Notes: generated from the sequence alone by a model not told the origin. 64,000 bases of DNA from Lysobacter stagni (GCF_030053425.1 NZ_JASGBI010000002.1:1-64000); one strand, 5' to 3'; positions 1 through 9,636 are shown, counted from the first letter of the stretch. Translations and numbers: made by a program.

Positions 1-43
1 TTCATGGGGGAATCTCGCTGCAAAGCTGGACCGCGAAAGGTGC

Positions 44-70
44 GGTGGTGCCGGCCACGCCGGCACCACC
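44..70 (-). promoter_or_regulatory. Perfect 12-bp hairpin downstream of the pilin gene
   Basis: A perfect 12-bp inverted repeat (44-55 pairs with 59-70) with a 3-base loop starts 10 bases past the pilin stop. It lies before an apparent ATG of the next minus-strand gene at 5-3. No T-run follows, so it is more likely an RNA-stabilising or attenuating stem than a full terminator. Such stems after a major pilin gene commonly keep its transcript more abundant than the chaperone/usher transcript. The role is inference; the stem is directly visible. Confidence 0.6.
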
Positions 71-79
71 TGGTCTGCA

Positions 80-634
80 TCAGTTGTACGCGACGGTGTA
101 GCTCACGTAGGTGTTGACCGTACCGGCCGAGGCGCCGCCGGCCTTCGAGAAGTACTGGGCGGCATACTTCAGGACGCCCGGCGTACCGGCAGCCGGGGTG
201 GCCGTCGGGTTGTTGGCCGCCGTCTTCAGGTTGATCGGAGCACGGCTGACACCGTTCAGCAGGCGGACGCCCACGTTGGTAGCGGTGCCGGTGTTGTCCA
301 GGAAACCGTCAGCGTTGATCATCGAACCGCCGGCCACGTCTTCGTACACCAGCTGCGAGACCTTGCCGTTGCAGGTGTCACCGGCGCCGCCGCCGACCTT
401 GATGTCGAAATCCTTCGTCATGGCGTAGCTGGCAGCGGCGGCCAGGTCCGACGTGTGGGCCGTGTCCAGAGCGACGGTCAGGTCGCCGCCGGTGCCGGTG
501 GTGTTGGTGCCCGCGGCCACGGTGCAGGTGCCATCGACGATCAGGCCGGTGATGGTGATCTTGCCGCTGGACGCGAACGCCGACGGAGCAGCCAGGACTG
601 CAACCAGAGCGGTGGAGAGAAGAAGCTTGTTCAT
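80..634 (-). CDS. Major fimbrial subunit (type 1 / chaperone-usher pilin)
   Basis: A 184-residue secreted pilin. Residues 1-22 form a signal peptide (Lys, hydrophobic core, AFA cleavage region). The mature part begins with the usual G-x-I motif and first cysteine (ITGLIVDGTCTV, C37), pairs with C88, and ends in a beta strand with a penultimate Tyr-containing motif (SYTVAYN) recognised by a periplasmic chaperone. It would be donor-strand polymerised by an outer-membrane usher into a surface fibre. The start at 634 was chosen because the signal peptide begins there and AGGA precedes it; the longer reading to 898 adds unrelated arginine-rich sequence. Chaperone and usher genes probably lie beyond the left edge of the window. 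Confidence 0.88.
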   Translation of the reverse strand: MNKLLLSTALVAVLAAPSAFASSGKITITGLIVDGTCTVAAGTNTTGTGGDLTVALDTAHTSDLAAAASYAMTKDFDIKVGGGAGDTCNGKVSQLVYEDVAGGSMINADGFLDNTGTATNVGVRLLNGVSRAPINLKTAANNPTATPAAGTPGVLKYAAQYFSKAGGASAGTVNTYVSYTVAYN

Positions 635-1046
635 TACTGTGAATCCTGAGGTTGATTGAGACAGAGAGATGGACCGTCGCAATGGAACCAGCGGAGACAT
701 GCGCGCCACCGTCCAACGACGGGGGGCATCGTAGGTTTCGAGTTCTCCTGCGGGCATCAGACGAATCTGGGAAGCAAATTTCCCGGGGGACGCCGATTCA
801 TGTGACGTTTCGCCACGTGACGCTCGGGTGCGGCACGGTGGGAGCATGCGATCAGTTGGCTGCTGCACGACGCATTCAGAGGCCAAGGCTACGCGCATGC
901 ATGCCCGCGGCGGTTCACGCCGCTACAGCCTATTTGCGGCTTCATGGAGTTGCCCGGGAGGCTCTCTGGCATTGATGCCGCGGACACGCGGCGTCGCCGC
1001 GATCAGGGCGTCCGTCCGGCTGCGGTGATTCCCGCAGCTGGTGGGG
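635..1046. other. Intergenic region between pilin and murD2 (412 bp)
   Basis: No credible gene lies here. The part nearest the pilin (about 635-830) should carry its promoter, since transcription runs leftwards. The part nearest murD2 receives that gene's 3' end; a 6-bp GC hairpin (977-982 with 987-992) could act as a weak terminator. A short palindromic stretch (gggaa...ttccc around 770-785) and a GCATGC repeat near 895-904 are visible, with no known meaning. Confidence 0.5.
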
Positions 1047-2465
1047 TCAGGCGATACCCAAACCGGGAATTGCGCTGATCGTGTCCGGGTCGAAGCCGGC
1101 GAGTTCAGCGAAGTGGCGCCCGCGCGCGACGTAGTCGCGATACGCGCCGAAACTGGGTGCGCCCGGCGACAGCAGGACGACACCCTCGCCGCCCAGCGCT
1201 GCACGCGCCTTGGCCATCGCATCGGAGAGGTCGGTCGCGGCATCGAGCACGAAACCAGCCTGCGCCACCAGCGGCTCCAGCAATGCGTGGATGCGCGGCC
1301 CGTTCTGGCCCATGGTGACGATGGCGACCGGCGCGTGCGTACGCATGGCGTTCGCGAAGTCCTCCCATGGCAGGCCGCGATCGTGGCCACCGACGAGGAT
1401 CGCGACGCGGCGCTCACGGAAGCAATCCAGCGCCGCGAGGCTGGCGTGCGGCGTGGTGCTGATGGAATCGTTGACGAAGGTGACGCCGTCGCGCGTGCCC
1501 ACGGTCTGCAGGCGGTTCGGCAGTGGGCGGAAGCTCGCCGCATTCGGCGCCAACGCAGTGGCGTCCAGGCCCAAGGCTTCGATCGCCGTGAGCACGGCGC
1601 ACAAATTGCCGCGGTTGTGACGGCCCGGCAGCGGCAACGCGCGCGTGTCCATCACGAACGTATCGCCACGATGGAGATCGTCTTCGCGCAGATGCCAGCC
1701 CGCGGCATGGCCAAACCAGCGCACGTCCACGTCGCCCTGTGCGATGAGCTGCGCGCCGATCGCGGTCAGGCGCGCATCATTGGCGTTGAGCACCGCGATG
1801 CGCGGCCGTGCACCGGTCAGCAGGCGCAGCTTGTCCTCAACGTAACGCTCGTGCGAGCCGTGCCAGTCCAGGTGTTCCGGAAAGATGTTGAGCGCAATTG
1901 CGACCTGCGGCCGCACGCCGCTTTCGGCGACATCGCCGGTCTGGTAGCTCGACAGCTCGATGGCCCAGAACTCCGGCGTCACGCGCGGTTCCAGCACTTC
2001 CAGCAGCGGCAGACCGATGTTTCCGGCCAGCGCGGTCACATGGCCGCCCGCACGCAACAGGTGCGCGAGCAGCGCGGTCGTCGTGCTCTTGCCCTTGGTC
2101 CCGGTGACGCAGACCGTACTGACGGCGGTGCCGTGCTCGTCGGCATGTTCGCCGAACCAGAGCGCGGTGCCTCCGATGAAACGCGTGCCCTGCCCTGCCG
2201 CGGCGACCGCTTCGGGCTTGTACGGACTGATCCCGGGCGACTTCACGACGACGTCGAAGGTGGACAGACGTTCTGCGTTCGCGTCGCTTTCCGTCACCAG
2301 CGCCGCATCACCCATCGACTCGGCCTCGAGCGCCTCATCGGCCGAACAGAACAGCGTCAGCGGCAGGGCCGGCAGGCGGGTACGGATCGCATGGTAGGCG
2401 GCGCGGCCCTCGCGGCCCCACCCCCACAACGCGACCTTGCGACCTTCAAGCTGCGAGATGCGCAC
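1047..2465 (-). CDS. murD2: UDP-N-acetylmuramoyl-L-alanine--L-glutamate ligase MurD2
   Basis: A Mur ligase of about 472 residues. It has an N-terminal Rossmann-like UDP-binding domain ([10 protein letters not shown] near residue 11), the ATP-binding loop TGTKGKST at about 121-128, and the central and C-terminal Mur ligase domains. In Xanthomonas the MurD2 class adds L-glutamate, not D-glutamate, to UDP-MurNAc-L-Ala, and MurL then epimerises it. That activity is assigned here because murL is directly upstream and overlapping. The GTG at 2465 is preferred because it overlaps the murL end by 20 nt and puts the nucleotide-binding fold at the N-terminus; an ATG at 2546 would add a cysteine-rich, non-homologous leader. 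It acts in the cytoplasm. Confidence 0.88.
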   Translation of the reverse strand: MRISQLEGRKVALWGWGREGRAAYHAIRTRLPALPLTLFCSADEALEAESMGDAALVTESDANAERLSTFDVVVKSPGISPYKPEAVAAAGQGTRFIGGTALWFGEHADEHGTAVSTVCVTGTKGKSTTTALLAHLLRAGGHVTALAGNIGLPLLEVLEPRVTPEFWAIELSSYQTGDVAESGVRPQVAIALNIFPEHLDWHGSHERYVEDKLRLLTGARPRIAVLNANDARLTAIGAQLIAQGDVDVRWFGHAAGWHLREDDLHRGDTFVMDTRALPLPGRHNRGNLCAVLTAIEALGLDATALAPNAASFRPLPNRLQTVGTRDGVTFVNDSISTTPHASLAALDCFRERRVAILVGGHDRGLPWEDFANAMRTHAPVAIVTMGQNGPRIHALLEPLVAQAGFVLDAATDLSDAMAKARAALGGEGVVLLSPGAPSFGAYRDYVARGRHFAELAGFDPDTISAIPGLGIA

Positions 2466-3807
2466 GCAGGCGGGTCCACAGTGCAGGTGGAATGCGCTGC
2501 TCGTCGTCGATGGCCAGCAGCGGCTCGATACGCAGTTCGGCTGCATCCAGCTGCGGGCGAATCTCGCGCGCGAAGCGCTTGACCAGTGCGTCCTCGCGCC
2601 ACTCCGGGCGTTCGGCCAGCGCGGCCATGGCGGCGCGCGACTCGCGCCCTTCGCCGACGCATTCGAACGGCTTGTGGTCCTGGAACTCCAGCAGTGCGTC
2701 GTAACCGCCGGTCTGCGCCGGATCGTCCAGCAGGTTGCGGCCGAAGATGCCCATCAGGCGCGGCTTGGGCATGAACGGCGCCAGTGCCAGGAACACGAAG
2801 TGGCACTTCGGGCACACGCCGCACCAGCGGCTGGCCGGGCGTTCGCCGAGGATGTGGAAATTGCGGTTGCAGCTGCTGAAGTGCGAATCGTAGCGGTCGG
2901 TCTTCGCGAACTGCCGCGCCACGGCCAGCTCGCTGAGCGGGCGCAGCAACGAGTAGTAATGCAGGTCCGAGGCGACCTCGCGCTGCACGTACTCGCCGAA
3001 CGCCTGCTCGCAGGCCCAGCCCTTGGACCACTGGTGGTTCACTTCGCCCGTGCCTTCGATCAGGCTGCCGTAGCTGGCCGAACGCTCGTTGGAGAACACC
3101 ACCTGGTCCACGCCCAGCAACACCGCGGCGAAGACCATGATCGCGGAGTTGAGCACGGTGACCGGGATGTGCCCGTTCCATGCGCCTTCGCGGTTGTAGT
3201 CGAACAGCTGCGGCGCCAGCGTGCGGCCCAGGTTGAGTGTGGCCAGCCCGGTGCGTTCGGCGCAGGCGCGGATCAGCTGCGAGCCACCGATCCACGTGAC
3301 CGTCTGCTCCACGCCCAGCGCGCGCAGCGCTTCGATGCTGACCAGCGAATCCTTGCCGCCGCCGATGGCAACCAGCGCGTGCTCGCGCAGGCCCAGCGCC
3401 GGCGCTTTCGCGCCTGCCTCCTGCCCCACCGGGAAGCGGATCTTCCCGTGCAGGTTCAGGCCGTTGCGGTAGGCGAACTCGCCCAGACCATTGACGTAGA
3501 TCAGCTCGATCAACGCCGCGGTGTCTGCACCGATCGCATACGAATCGATGCGGATTTCCTCCGGCACCGCCGCCTTGTAGTAGCTCACGCCGGCGATCAG
3601 GTGCAGCAGGCGCAGCGCGCGCTCGGCCGCCTGTGCTCGCGCATCGTCCAGCACGAACGGCGCGCCGGGCACGGTGACGGTCTCGATCATCTCGGGACCG
3701 TCGTCGAAGGCATACACGAGTTGCGCCACGCCGGTGGCCGCATCGAAACCGCAGCGCACGAAACGGAACGCGCGGATCGCGTCGCGGTTGAACTTCCACT
3801 CACTCAT
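2446..3807 (-). CDS. murL: UDP-N-acetyl-muramoyl-L-alanyl-L-glutamate epimerase MurL
   Basis: A 453-residue protein matching MurL, which inverts the terminal L-Glu of UDP-MurNAc-L-Ala-L-Glu to D-Glu in an ATP-dependent step. This replaces glutamate racemase MurI together with classical MurD. Visible features are an N-terminal domain, a PP-loop-like adenylation motif IGGGKDS at residues 148-154, and a cysteine cluster (SSCNRNF and [10 protein letters not shown]) near the middle-to-end. Its ATG overlaps the lysAC stop (ATGA) and its 3' end overlaps murD2, so the three genes are translationally coupled. The family is best known from Xanthomonas oryzae. Recognition is by overall sequence and by gene order next to murD2. 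Confidence 0.88.
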   Translation of the reverse strand: MSEWKFNRDAIRAFRFVRCGFDAATGVAQLVYAFDDGPEMIETVTVPGAPFVLDDARAQAAERALRLLHLIAGVSYYKAAVPEEIRIDSYAIGADTAALIELIYVNGLGEFAYRNGLNLHGKIRFPVGQEAGAKAPALGLREHALVAIGGGKDSLVSIEALRALGVEQTVTWIGGSQLIRACAERTGLATLNLGRTLAPQLFDYNREGAWNGHIPVTVLNSAIMVFAAVLLGVDQVVFSNERSASYGSLIEGTGEVNHQWSKGWACEQAFGEYVQREVASDLHYYSLLRPLSELAVARQFAKTDRYDSHFSSCNRNFHILGERPASRWCGVCPKCHFVFLALAPFMPKPRLMGIFGRNLLDDPAQTGGYDALLEFQDHKPFECVGEGRESRAAMAALAERPEWREDALVKRFAREIRPQLDAAELRIEPLLAIDDEQRIPPALWTRLRAHLAA

Positions 3808-6383
3808 TCGATCACGTCCTCGGCCGGAAGGGCCCGCAGGTTGTAGGTGTTGGCCATCGCCATGCCGTATGCGCCGGCATCGGCGACCAGCATCACGTCG
3901 TCTTCGCGCGTGTCGGCGGGCAGCGTGCGGGCACGGCCGATCACGTCGCTGCTTTCGCAGATCGGACCGACGACGTCGAACACGGCGTTCTCGCCATCGC
4001 CCAGGCGACTGAGGTTGAAGATGCCGTGGTAGGCCTCGTACATCGCCGGGCGCATCAGTGCGTTCATGCCGCCGTCGCAGCCGACGCGCCGCACGCCGTC
4101 CTTCTCGATGGTCTGCGTCACGTGCAGCAGCAGCGCGCCGCTTTCGGCCACGAGATAACGACCCGGCTCGATGACCAGTCCGTAGCGCGGATAGGCCGAC
4201 TTGATTTCTTCCAGCCCGGCGCGCCACAGCGGCAGGTCGAACTGCGGCGCTTCCGGCGTATAGGGAATGGGCAGGCCGCCACCGATGTCGATGGTCTCGA
4301 TGGTGCCCACGCTGTCGGCCAGACCGGCCAGGTGCGCGTACACGCCACGCCAGTGCTGCGGATCCTCGATGCCGCTGCCCAGGTGCGCGTGCAGACCGCT
4401 GATGCGCACGCCCAGCTTGCGCGCTTCCTCGACGAAGGCGTCGAAACGCGTCATCGGCAGGCCGAACTTGGCGGCGACGCCGCCCGTACGCACCTTCTCG
4501 TGGTGGCCTTCGCCATGGCCCAGGTCGATGCGCAACCAGATCGTGCGATTGCGGAACACCTCGGGCCAACGCTGCAGCGCCTCGATGTTGTCGAGCGTGA
4601 CGATGATGCCGCGCTCGAAGGCGGCTTCGTATTCGCGGCGCGGCGCGAAGCTCGGCGTGAACAGCACGCGTCCGGGCGCGAGGTCGGGCAGCGTGGCGAA
4701 CACGTGCTCGAACTCGCCCTGCGACACGCATTCCAGACCGAAGCCCTCGCCCACCAGCGTGCGCAGGATGGCCGGGTGCGGGTTGGCCTTGATTGCGTAG
4801 AAGCAACGGTCCACCGCGTTCGTCGCGATCAGCGAACGGGCGCGCTCGCGCACCGTCGCCAGGTCGTAGACGTAACGCGGCGTGCCCTGCGCGGCCCGTT
4901 GCAGCAGCGCATCCTTTCGACCGATCCACCACGCCGGCGCACGCTGCGCCTTGCCGTGCGCGATCTCGCGCCAGCTCGGGCCGAACACCGTCGCATCGCG
5001 CACGGGCATCGCGCGCGAGCGGATCAGCTCCGCGTGCAGGTGCGGCAGCAGGCCGTCGGCATCGGTCTCGTCGATGACGAAGGTGAGGTTGAGGTCGTTG
5101 GACGACTGCGAGATCAGATGCACGCGCTCGCGGCCGAACGTCGCCCAGATGTCGCTGAGCCGGTGCAGCAGCGAACGCATGCCGCGGCCGACCAGGGTGA
5201 TCGCCGCGCACGGCGCGATCACCTTCACGCGGCACACTTCGGCCAGGTCGGCGCTGAGTGCTTCCAGCACGTTGGTGGTGACCAGGTTCTCGCTGGGATC
5301 CAGCGACACGGTGACGTTGGTTTCCGACGAGCCGATGAGGTCGATCGACAGGCCGTGGCGCTTGAAGCGTTCGAACACGTCGGCGAGGAAGCCCACCTGC
5401 TGCCACATGCCGATACTTTCCATCGACACCAGCACGATGCCGTTGCGGCGGCTGATGGCCTTCACGCCGGGCACCGTCGCCGCGGTCGCGTCAATGCGGG
5501 TGCCGGGAAGCTCGGAGCGTTCGGTATCGAGGATGGCCATCGGCACGCCGGCGTCGCGGCACGGCGCGATCGAGCGCGGGTGCAGCACCTTGGCGCCGGT
5601 GGTGGCGATTTCCTGCGCCTCGGCGTAATGCAGCCGTGTGAGCAGCCGCGCTTCGGGTACCTCGCGCGGATTGGCGCTGAACATGCCGGGCACGTCGGTC
5701 CAGATCTCCACGCGCTGCGCCTTCAGCAGCGCGCCGAAGTACGCGGCCGACGTGTCGGAACCGCCGCGCCCCAGGATCGCCGTGCCGCCGTCGCCATGGC
5801 GCGAGATGAAGCCCTGCGTGATCAGCATCGGCGCGCCCTGCGTGGAGAAACGCTGCGCGAAGCCATCGCTGTCCAGGCGGCAGTTCACCGACAGGCGCTG
5901 CGACCACGGGCTGGCGTTGGGCAGCGAAACGGCATCGAGCCATTCGCGCGCATCGCACCAGCCGAAGTCATGGCCCTGCGTGCGCAGGTACGCGGCGCCC
6001 AGCGTGGACGACAGCAGCTCGCCTTGCGCCAGCACTTCGGCCTGCCACTCCAGCGGGCGCGATGCGGCACGCGATTCCGTCGCCAGCGCCTGCAGCGCGG
6101 CCAGACGTTGGCCGAGCACGGCATCGGGATCCAGGTCGAGTTCGCCGCAGAACGCGCGGTGGCGTTCGACCAGTGCGGCGACGCGTGCCTCGATGCCATC
6201 GCCGTTGGCGATGGCCTGCAGCTCGTTGGTGACGCCCGACAGCGCGGAGACCACCACCAGCACACGTACGCCTTCCTCGGACATGCGTTTTCCGGCGAGG
6301 CGTCCGATGGTGTCCCAACGGTTCCGGCGAGACACCGATGTGCCGCCGAACTTGAGTACTACCCAGCGATTCGCTTCCGCCAC
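3804..6383 (-). CDS. lysAC: Bifunctional aspartate kinase / diaminopimelate decarboxylase
   Basis: An 859-residue fusion of the first and last enzymes of lysine synthesis. The N-terminal aspartate kinase carries KFGGTS at residues 11-16 and the GRGGSDTSA motif, followed by ACT regulatory repeats to about residue 460. The C-terminal PLP enzyme has the Schiff-base lysine in FYAIKANPHP (about K532), HLGSGIEDP, and the EPGRY and CDGGMNA motifs. Aspartate kinase makes aspartyl phosphate; the decarboxylase turns meso-DAP into lysine. Both also touch DAP supply for the wall, which fits the overlapping murL and murD2. The GTG at 6383 was chosen because GAGGG precedes it and it starts just before the kinase fold; an ATG at 6467 would add 28 odd residues. 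Fusions of this kind are known in Xanthomonadaceae. Confidence 0.93.
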   Translation of the reverse strand: MAEANRWVVLKFGGTSVSRRNRWDTIGRLAGKRMSEEGVRVLVVVSALSGVTNELQAIANGDGIEARVAALVERHRAFCGELDLDPDAVLGQRLAALQALATESRAASRPLEWQAEVLAQGELLSSTLGAAYLRTQGHDFGWCDAREWLDAVSLPNASPWSQRLSVNCRLDSDGFAQRFSTQGAPMLITQGFISRHGDGGTAILGRGGSDTSAAYFGALLKAQRVEIWTDVPGMFSANPREVPEARLLTRLHYAEAQEIATTGAKVLHPRSIAPCRDAGVPMAILDTERSELPGTRIDATAATVPGVKAISRRNGIVLVSMESIGMWQQVGFLADVFERFKRHGLSIDLIGSSETNVTVSLDPSENLVTTNVLEALSADLAEVCRVKVIAPCAAITLVGRGMRSLLHRLSDIWATFGRERVHLISQSSNDLNLTFVIDETDADGLLPHLHAELIRSRAMPVRDATVFGPSWREIAHGKAQRAPAWWIGRKDALLQRAAQGTPRYVYDLATVRERARSLIATNAVDRCFYAIKANPHPAILRTLVGEGFGLECVSQGEFEHVFATLPDLAPGRVLFTPSFAPRREYEAAFERGIIVTLDNIEALQRWPEVFRNRTIWLRIDLGHGEGHHEKVRTGGVAAKFGLPMTRFDAFVEEARKLGVRISGLHAHLGSGIEDPQHWRGVYAHLAGLADSVGTIETIDIGGGLPIPYTPEAPQFDLPLWRAGLEEIKSAYPRYGLVIEPGRYLVAESGALLLHVTQTIEKDGVRRVGCDGGMNALMRPAMYEAYHGIFNLSRLGDGENAVFDVVGPICESSDVIGRARTLPADTREDDVMLVADAGAYGMAMANTYNLRALPAEDVIE

Positions 6384-6582
6384 CGCAATTGCCCTCGTAA
6401 TGGTCGTTGTGTGTGAGATATCAGGGAGAAAAATCGGGAACAAACGGGTTGTTACGCCTGCAACCATGCGGGCGCGCGGCCCGCACAGAACCTAGAATGG
6501 CGCGCTTCCGCCCCCACCGGCTCGGAAATGCGGCCATAAAGGCGGCAATTCTAGTCGAATAATCCCCCCGGACCCCCGCCGA

Positions 6583-7479
6583 ATGACGCTTCGCCGCTAT
6601 TTGCAACTGGACGTGTTCGCCGATCGCCCCGGCGCCGGCAATCCGCTGGCTGTCGTACTCGATGCCGAAGGCCTGGACGAGGCGCGCATGCAGGCGATCG
6701 CCCGCTGGACCCGGCTGCCGGAAACCACGTTCGTGTTCGCGCCGAGCGGGCCCGACGCGAGCTACCGCATCCGCATGTTCAGTCCGCGCCGCGAGGTGCC
6801 GTTCGCCGGCCATCCCAGCGTGGGCACCGCGCATGTCGTGCTGGAGGCCGGGCTGGCCATGCCGGTGAACGGACGCCTGCTGCAGGAAGGCGTCGTGGGC
6901 ACGCTACCGCTGTCGGTGGAAGGCGAAGGCGCGTCGCGCAGCATCGCCGTGCGCACGCCGCGTGCGCGGGTGGTCGAAGTGGCAGAAGCGGGCGACGCGC
7001 GCCTGTCCGCCGCTCTGGCCGGGTTCCCTGCGGGCAGGCTACCGACGGCGCTGATGGACGGTGGCCGCCGCTGGTGGCTGGCCGAACTCGCCGACGAGGC
7101 CGCGCTGCGCGACGCCAAACCCGACTGGGACGCCATCGCCCATCTGGCCGAAACCACCGAATCCATGGGCCTGTGTGCGTTCGCGCGGGCCGATGTCGGC
7201 CGCGACTACGACCTGGTCGTGCGCGCGTTCGTCGGCGCGCCGGCACGGTTCGAGGACGCCGCCTCCGGTGCGGCGAATGCCACGCTGGCCGCATGGCTGG
7301 CACACAACCAAGCCCTGCCCGGCCGCCCGCACGCGGACGGCACGCGCCGCTACACCGTCAGCCAGGGCCGCGAAGTCGGCTTCGACGCGCGCCTGCAACT
7401 GCGCGTGGACGCCGACGGCGAGGTGTGGTCCGGCGGCCGCGTGTGCAACGTGGTCCGCGGCACGATCGACTGGCCCTGA
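6583..7479 (+). CDS. PhzF family isomerase/epimerase-like protein
   Basis: 298 residues with the PhzF fold markers: GNPLAVV at 19-25, the catalytic glutamate in LPETTFV (E47), FAGHPSVGTAHV (GHP at 76-78), and DAASGAANATLA in the second half-domain. Members range from phenazine-pathway isomerases to uncharacterised housekeeping enzymes. No phenazine genes are nearby, so the substrate is unknown. It is transcribed away from lysAC, sharing a 200-bp divergent promoter region, and converges with the next gene 9 bp downstream. Confidence 0.85.
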   Translation: MTLRRYLQLDVFADRPGAGNPLAVVLDAEGLDEARMQAIARWTRLPETTFVFAPSGPDASYRIRMFSPRREVPFAGHPSVGTAHVVLEAGLAMPVNGRLLQEGVVGTLPLSVEGEGASRSIAVRTPRARVVEVAEAGDARLSAALAGFPAGRLPTALMDGGRRWWLAELADEAALRDAKPDWDAIAHLAETTESMGLCAFARADVGRDYDLVVRAFVGAPARFEDAASGAANATLAAWLAHNQALPGRPHADGTRRYTVSQGREVGFDARLQLRVDADGEVWSGGRVCNVVRGTIDWP

Positions 7480-7488
7480 GCCCGCGCG

Positions 7489-8100
7489 TCATTCCGGGAT
7501 GACATCGACCCGCACGCGGATGCGGTCGCCGGGGTCGTAGTTCGTGCGCGTGGTGTAGGTGCGGCCCGCGTATTCGTAGGTGACGTCGTAGGCGCTGACC
7601 GTGCGGTCGTCGCCGCGTCCGCGCGAGTAGTAGCCGTCGCCTTCGTAGACCGGGTCGCACACGCGCACCGTGCCGACGCGTTCACGCCGGCTCTGGTCGT
7701 AGATCTGGCGCCCGGCCATGCCGCCGATCATCGAGCCGATGGCCGAGGTGGCGTAGCGCGCACTGCCACCGCCGACCTGGCTGCCCACCGCGGCGCCGAC
7801 GATGCCACCCACCACGGTCGCCACATTGCGTCCGGTTTCGGTCCCGGCCCGCTGCGAGCCGTAAGGGTCGTAGCCCTCGTCACGACGGTAATAGTCGTCA
7901 TCGCCGCCGACGTACGTGGGACGCTCGTAGCAGCGCTGGCCGTTCGAGCTGGCATACGAATCGAACACGGGATCCACGCGCACCACGCGCGCGTAGTCGC
8001 TGCTGCTGGTCGAACCGTAACGCGGGTAGGACTGTGCGGATGCCGTGCCGCCCGCGACGGCCAGGGCCAGCGCGAGGGCAACGACAGGAAGGCGGTTCAT
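7489..8100 (-). CDS. Secreted glycine-zipper (17-kDa antigen-like) envelope protein
   Basis: 203 residues. It has a signal peptide (cleavage near ASA at 20-22) and a Tyr/Asp-rich low-complexity stretch. A glycine-zipper segment follows at roughly 95-135 (VVGGIVGAAVGSQVGGG and SMIGGMAG), typical of the Rick_17kDa_Anti / glycine zipper 2TM family. A short C-terminal domain has conserved C-D-P and Y-x-Y-x-G-R motifs. Such proteins sit in or at the outer membrane; here there is no lipobox cysteine after the signal. Function is not established. It stands alone between convergent phzF and an upstream hydrolase gene on the same strand. Confidence 0.8.
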   Translation of the reverse strand: MNRLPVVALALALAVAGGTASAQSYPRYGSTSSSDYARVVRVDPVFDSYASSNGQRCYERPTYVGGDDDYYRRDEGYDPYGSQRAGTETGRNVATVVGGIVGAAVGSQVGGGSARYATSAIGSMIGGMAGRQIYDQSRRERVGTVRVCDPVYEGDGYYSRGRGDDRTVSAYDVTYEYAGRTYTTRTNYDPGDRIRVRVDVIPE

Positions 8101-8202
8101 GGGGGGACTCCCGCGCCGGAATGGCGTGAGGCGATGGTCGGTCCGGCGTGAAAAATGGCCGCTGAACCCGGCCGTTCAGGCGCGACCCCGCGACGGCGGC
8201 AT

Positions 8203-8889
8203 TTACCTCGCTGACAGCCACGCCGCGACGCGCCCGGCGACGTCGGCCGCCTGCCGTCCCAGCAGCGGCCCGACGTGCGAGCCGGACAGCCGCATCGCGT
8301 CGGCCTTCCATTCCGTGGCGAGCGCCAGCGTCAACGCGGCCGGGACATCTTCATCCCCGTCCGAAGCCAGGCACAGCAGGGGGCACGACGGCGCGTGGAC
8401 GGCCACTCCGCCATGGGCATGGCGCAAAACGGCGCCGGATTCGTCGCGCCATCGGCGGAATGCATGGAGCGCCGTGGCGTCATCGGCCTCCGGCAGTGCG
8501 CGGCGGGTCGAGGCCAGGCGCGCGTCGCGTTGCCAGGGCACGCGGTCCGGCCAATCGCGCGCGGGCATCGCCGATGCCCACGGCGTCGGCGGAACCGGAT
8601 TGACCAGCACCAGCGCGTCGGCACGTTCGGCGCAGGCCATCGCGAGCAGGCCGCCGAGGCTGGCCCCCACCAGCGCGCACGGGCGCGGCTGTGCCGCGAG
8701 TGCATCCTGCACCTGGGCCAGGTAGTCGTTGAAGGTGGTCGCCGGCAATCCCGCGGCGACCGGACACAGGTCCGGCGCGGCGACGTCGATCCCCTGCGCG
8801 GCGAACACGCGTTGCCATACGTTCCATTCCCAGCCGCCGCCACCGGCGCCGTGCACCAGCACGGCGCGCGTGATCCCCCGTGGCTCCAT
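8203..8889 (-). CDS. Alpha/beta hydrolase
   Basis: 228 residues. An HGAGGGG oxyanion-region motif lies near residues 13-19, the nucleophile elbow GASLGG at 75-80 (Ser77), and a likely catalytic His in SGSHVGP close to the C-terminus. No signal peptide, so probably cytoplasmic. The substrate cannot be told from sequence. The gene lies 9 bp downstream of the osmC-type gene on the same strand and may share its transcript. Confidence 0.8.
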   Translation of the reverse strand: MEPRGITRAVLVHGAGGGGWEWNVWQRVFAAQGIDVAAPDLCPVAAGLPATTFNDYLAQVQDALAAQPRPCALVGASLGGLLAMACAERADALVLVNPVPPTPWASAMPARDWPDRVPWQRDARLASTRRALPEADDATALHAFRRWRDESGAVLRHAHGGVAVHAPSCPLLCLASDGDEDVPAALTLALATEWKADAMRLSGSHVGPLLGRQAADVAGRVAAWLSAR

Positions 8890-8898
8890 GGGCGCCGG

Positions 8899-9333
8899 TC
8901 AGCCCAGCGTTGCGGTCGCGGTCACCGGCACGGACAGCGCGCGAGAGATCACGCAGCCGGCCTTGGCGGCATCGACGAACTGCTGGAACTGGGCCTGGTC
9001 GATGCCCGGCGCCTTGCCGTTCACGATCAGGTGCACGCCGGTGACGGTCGGGCCCGGGTCGGCGCCCGGTTCCATCGTGACCTCGGCGCGCGTCTGGATG
9101 CGCTCGGGCGTCACGCCGGCCTTGCCCATCACCGCCGACAGCGCCATCGAGAAGCAGCCCGCGTGGGCGGCGGCCAGCAGTTCCTCCGGATTGGTGCCCT
9201 TCTCGTCGCCGAAGCGGGTCTTGAAGGAATAGTTCTGGTCGGCGAACAAGCCGCTCTGCGGCGTGCTCATCGCGCCTTTGCCGTTCTGCAGGTCGCCCTG
9301 CCAGACCGCTTCGGCGAAACGCTTGAAGGCCAT
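8899..9333 (-). CDS. osmC: OsmC family peroxiredoxin
   Basis: 144 residues with the two redox cysteines of the OsmC/Ohr superfamily: C60 in AHAGCFSMAL and C127 in AKAGCVISRAL. The N-terminal part (KRFAEAVWQGDLQNGKG) matches OsmC more than Ohr. OsmC enzymes reduce organic hydroperoxides in the cytoplasm, using thiols. The ATG at 9333 follows GGGAG at good spacing; the open frame further upstream is out of keeping with the family length. Confidence 0.85.
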   Translation of the reverse strand: MAFKRFAEAVWQGDLQNGKGAMSTPQSGLFADQNYSFKTRFGDEKGTNPEELLAAAHAGCFSMALSAVMGKAGVTPERIQTRAEVTMEPGADPGPTVTGVHLIVNGKAPGIDQAQFQQFVDAAKAGCVISRALSVPVTATATLG

Positions 9334-9636
9334 GGTGCCACTCCCGTCGCTGTGAAGGACGGCCAGCCTAGCGCGGCAACCGTTAGCCCGGCATGGCGGC
9401 CCACGTGACCCAGCCCTCGTCTTCGCCCATGCGCCTTCACGCCTTGCGAAGAATCCGCAGCGATGTCCGTTCCGCCACATCGCGAGCTTGACCACCCCTC
9501 CCCCTTGCGCGAGGCTTGCGATCCCGGCTACGCCGGAGTTTTCCGCCATGACCGCCCGCCGGAGCGCCCACGCGCAGGCGCCGCGGACAGCCATGACGGC
9601 CTTCAGACCCTGATCATCCAAGGGAGAAGTCCGCTC
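9334..9636. other. Divergent intergenic region, osmC / EF-G-like (303 bp)
   Basis: This holds the promoters of two genes reading outward. I see no convincing operator, hairpin or small gene. An in-frame GTG/ATG at 9463 could extend the EF-G-like gene, but the added 58 residues resemble no EF-G and the ATG at 9637 has a better ribosome site. Confidence 0.5.

Noticed and set aside
4026..6416. 796-codon open frame on the plus strand
   Set aside because: Antisense shadow of lysAC; no motif and a GC-rich artefact.
9463..9636. Extended N-terminus for the EF-G-like gene
   Set aside because: The added residues are not EF-G-like, and AGGGAGA sits before the ATG at 9637.
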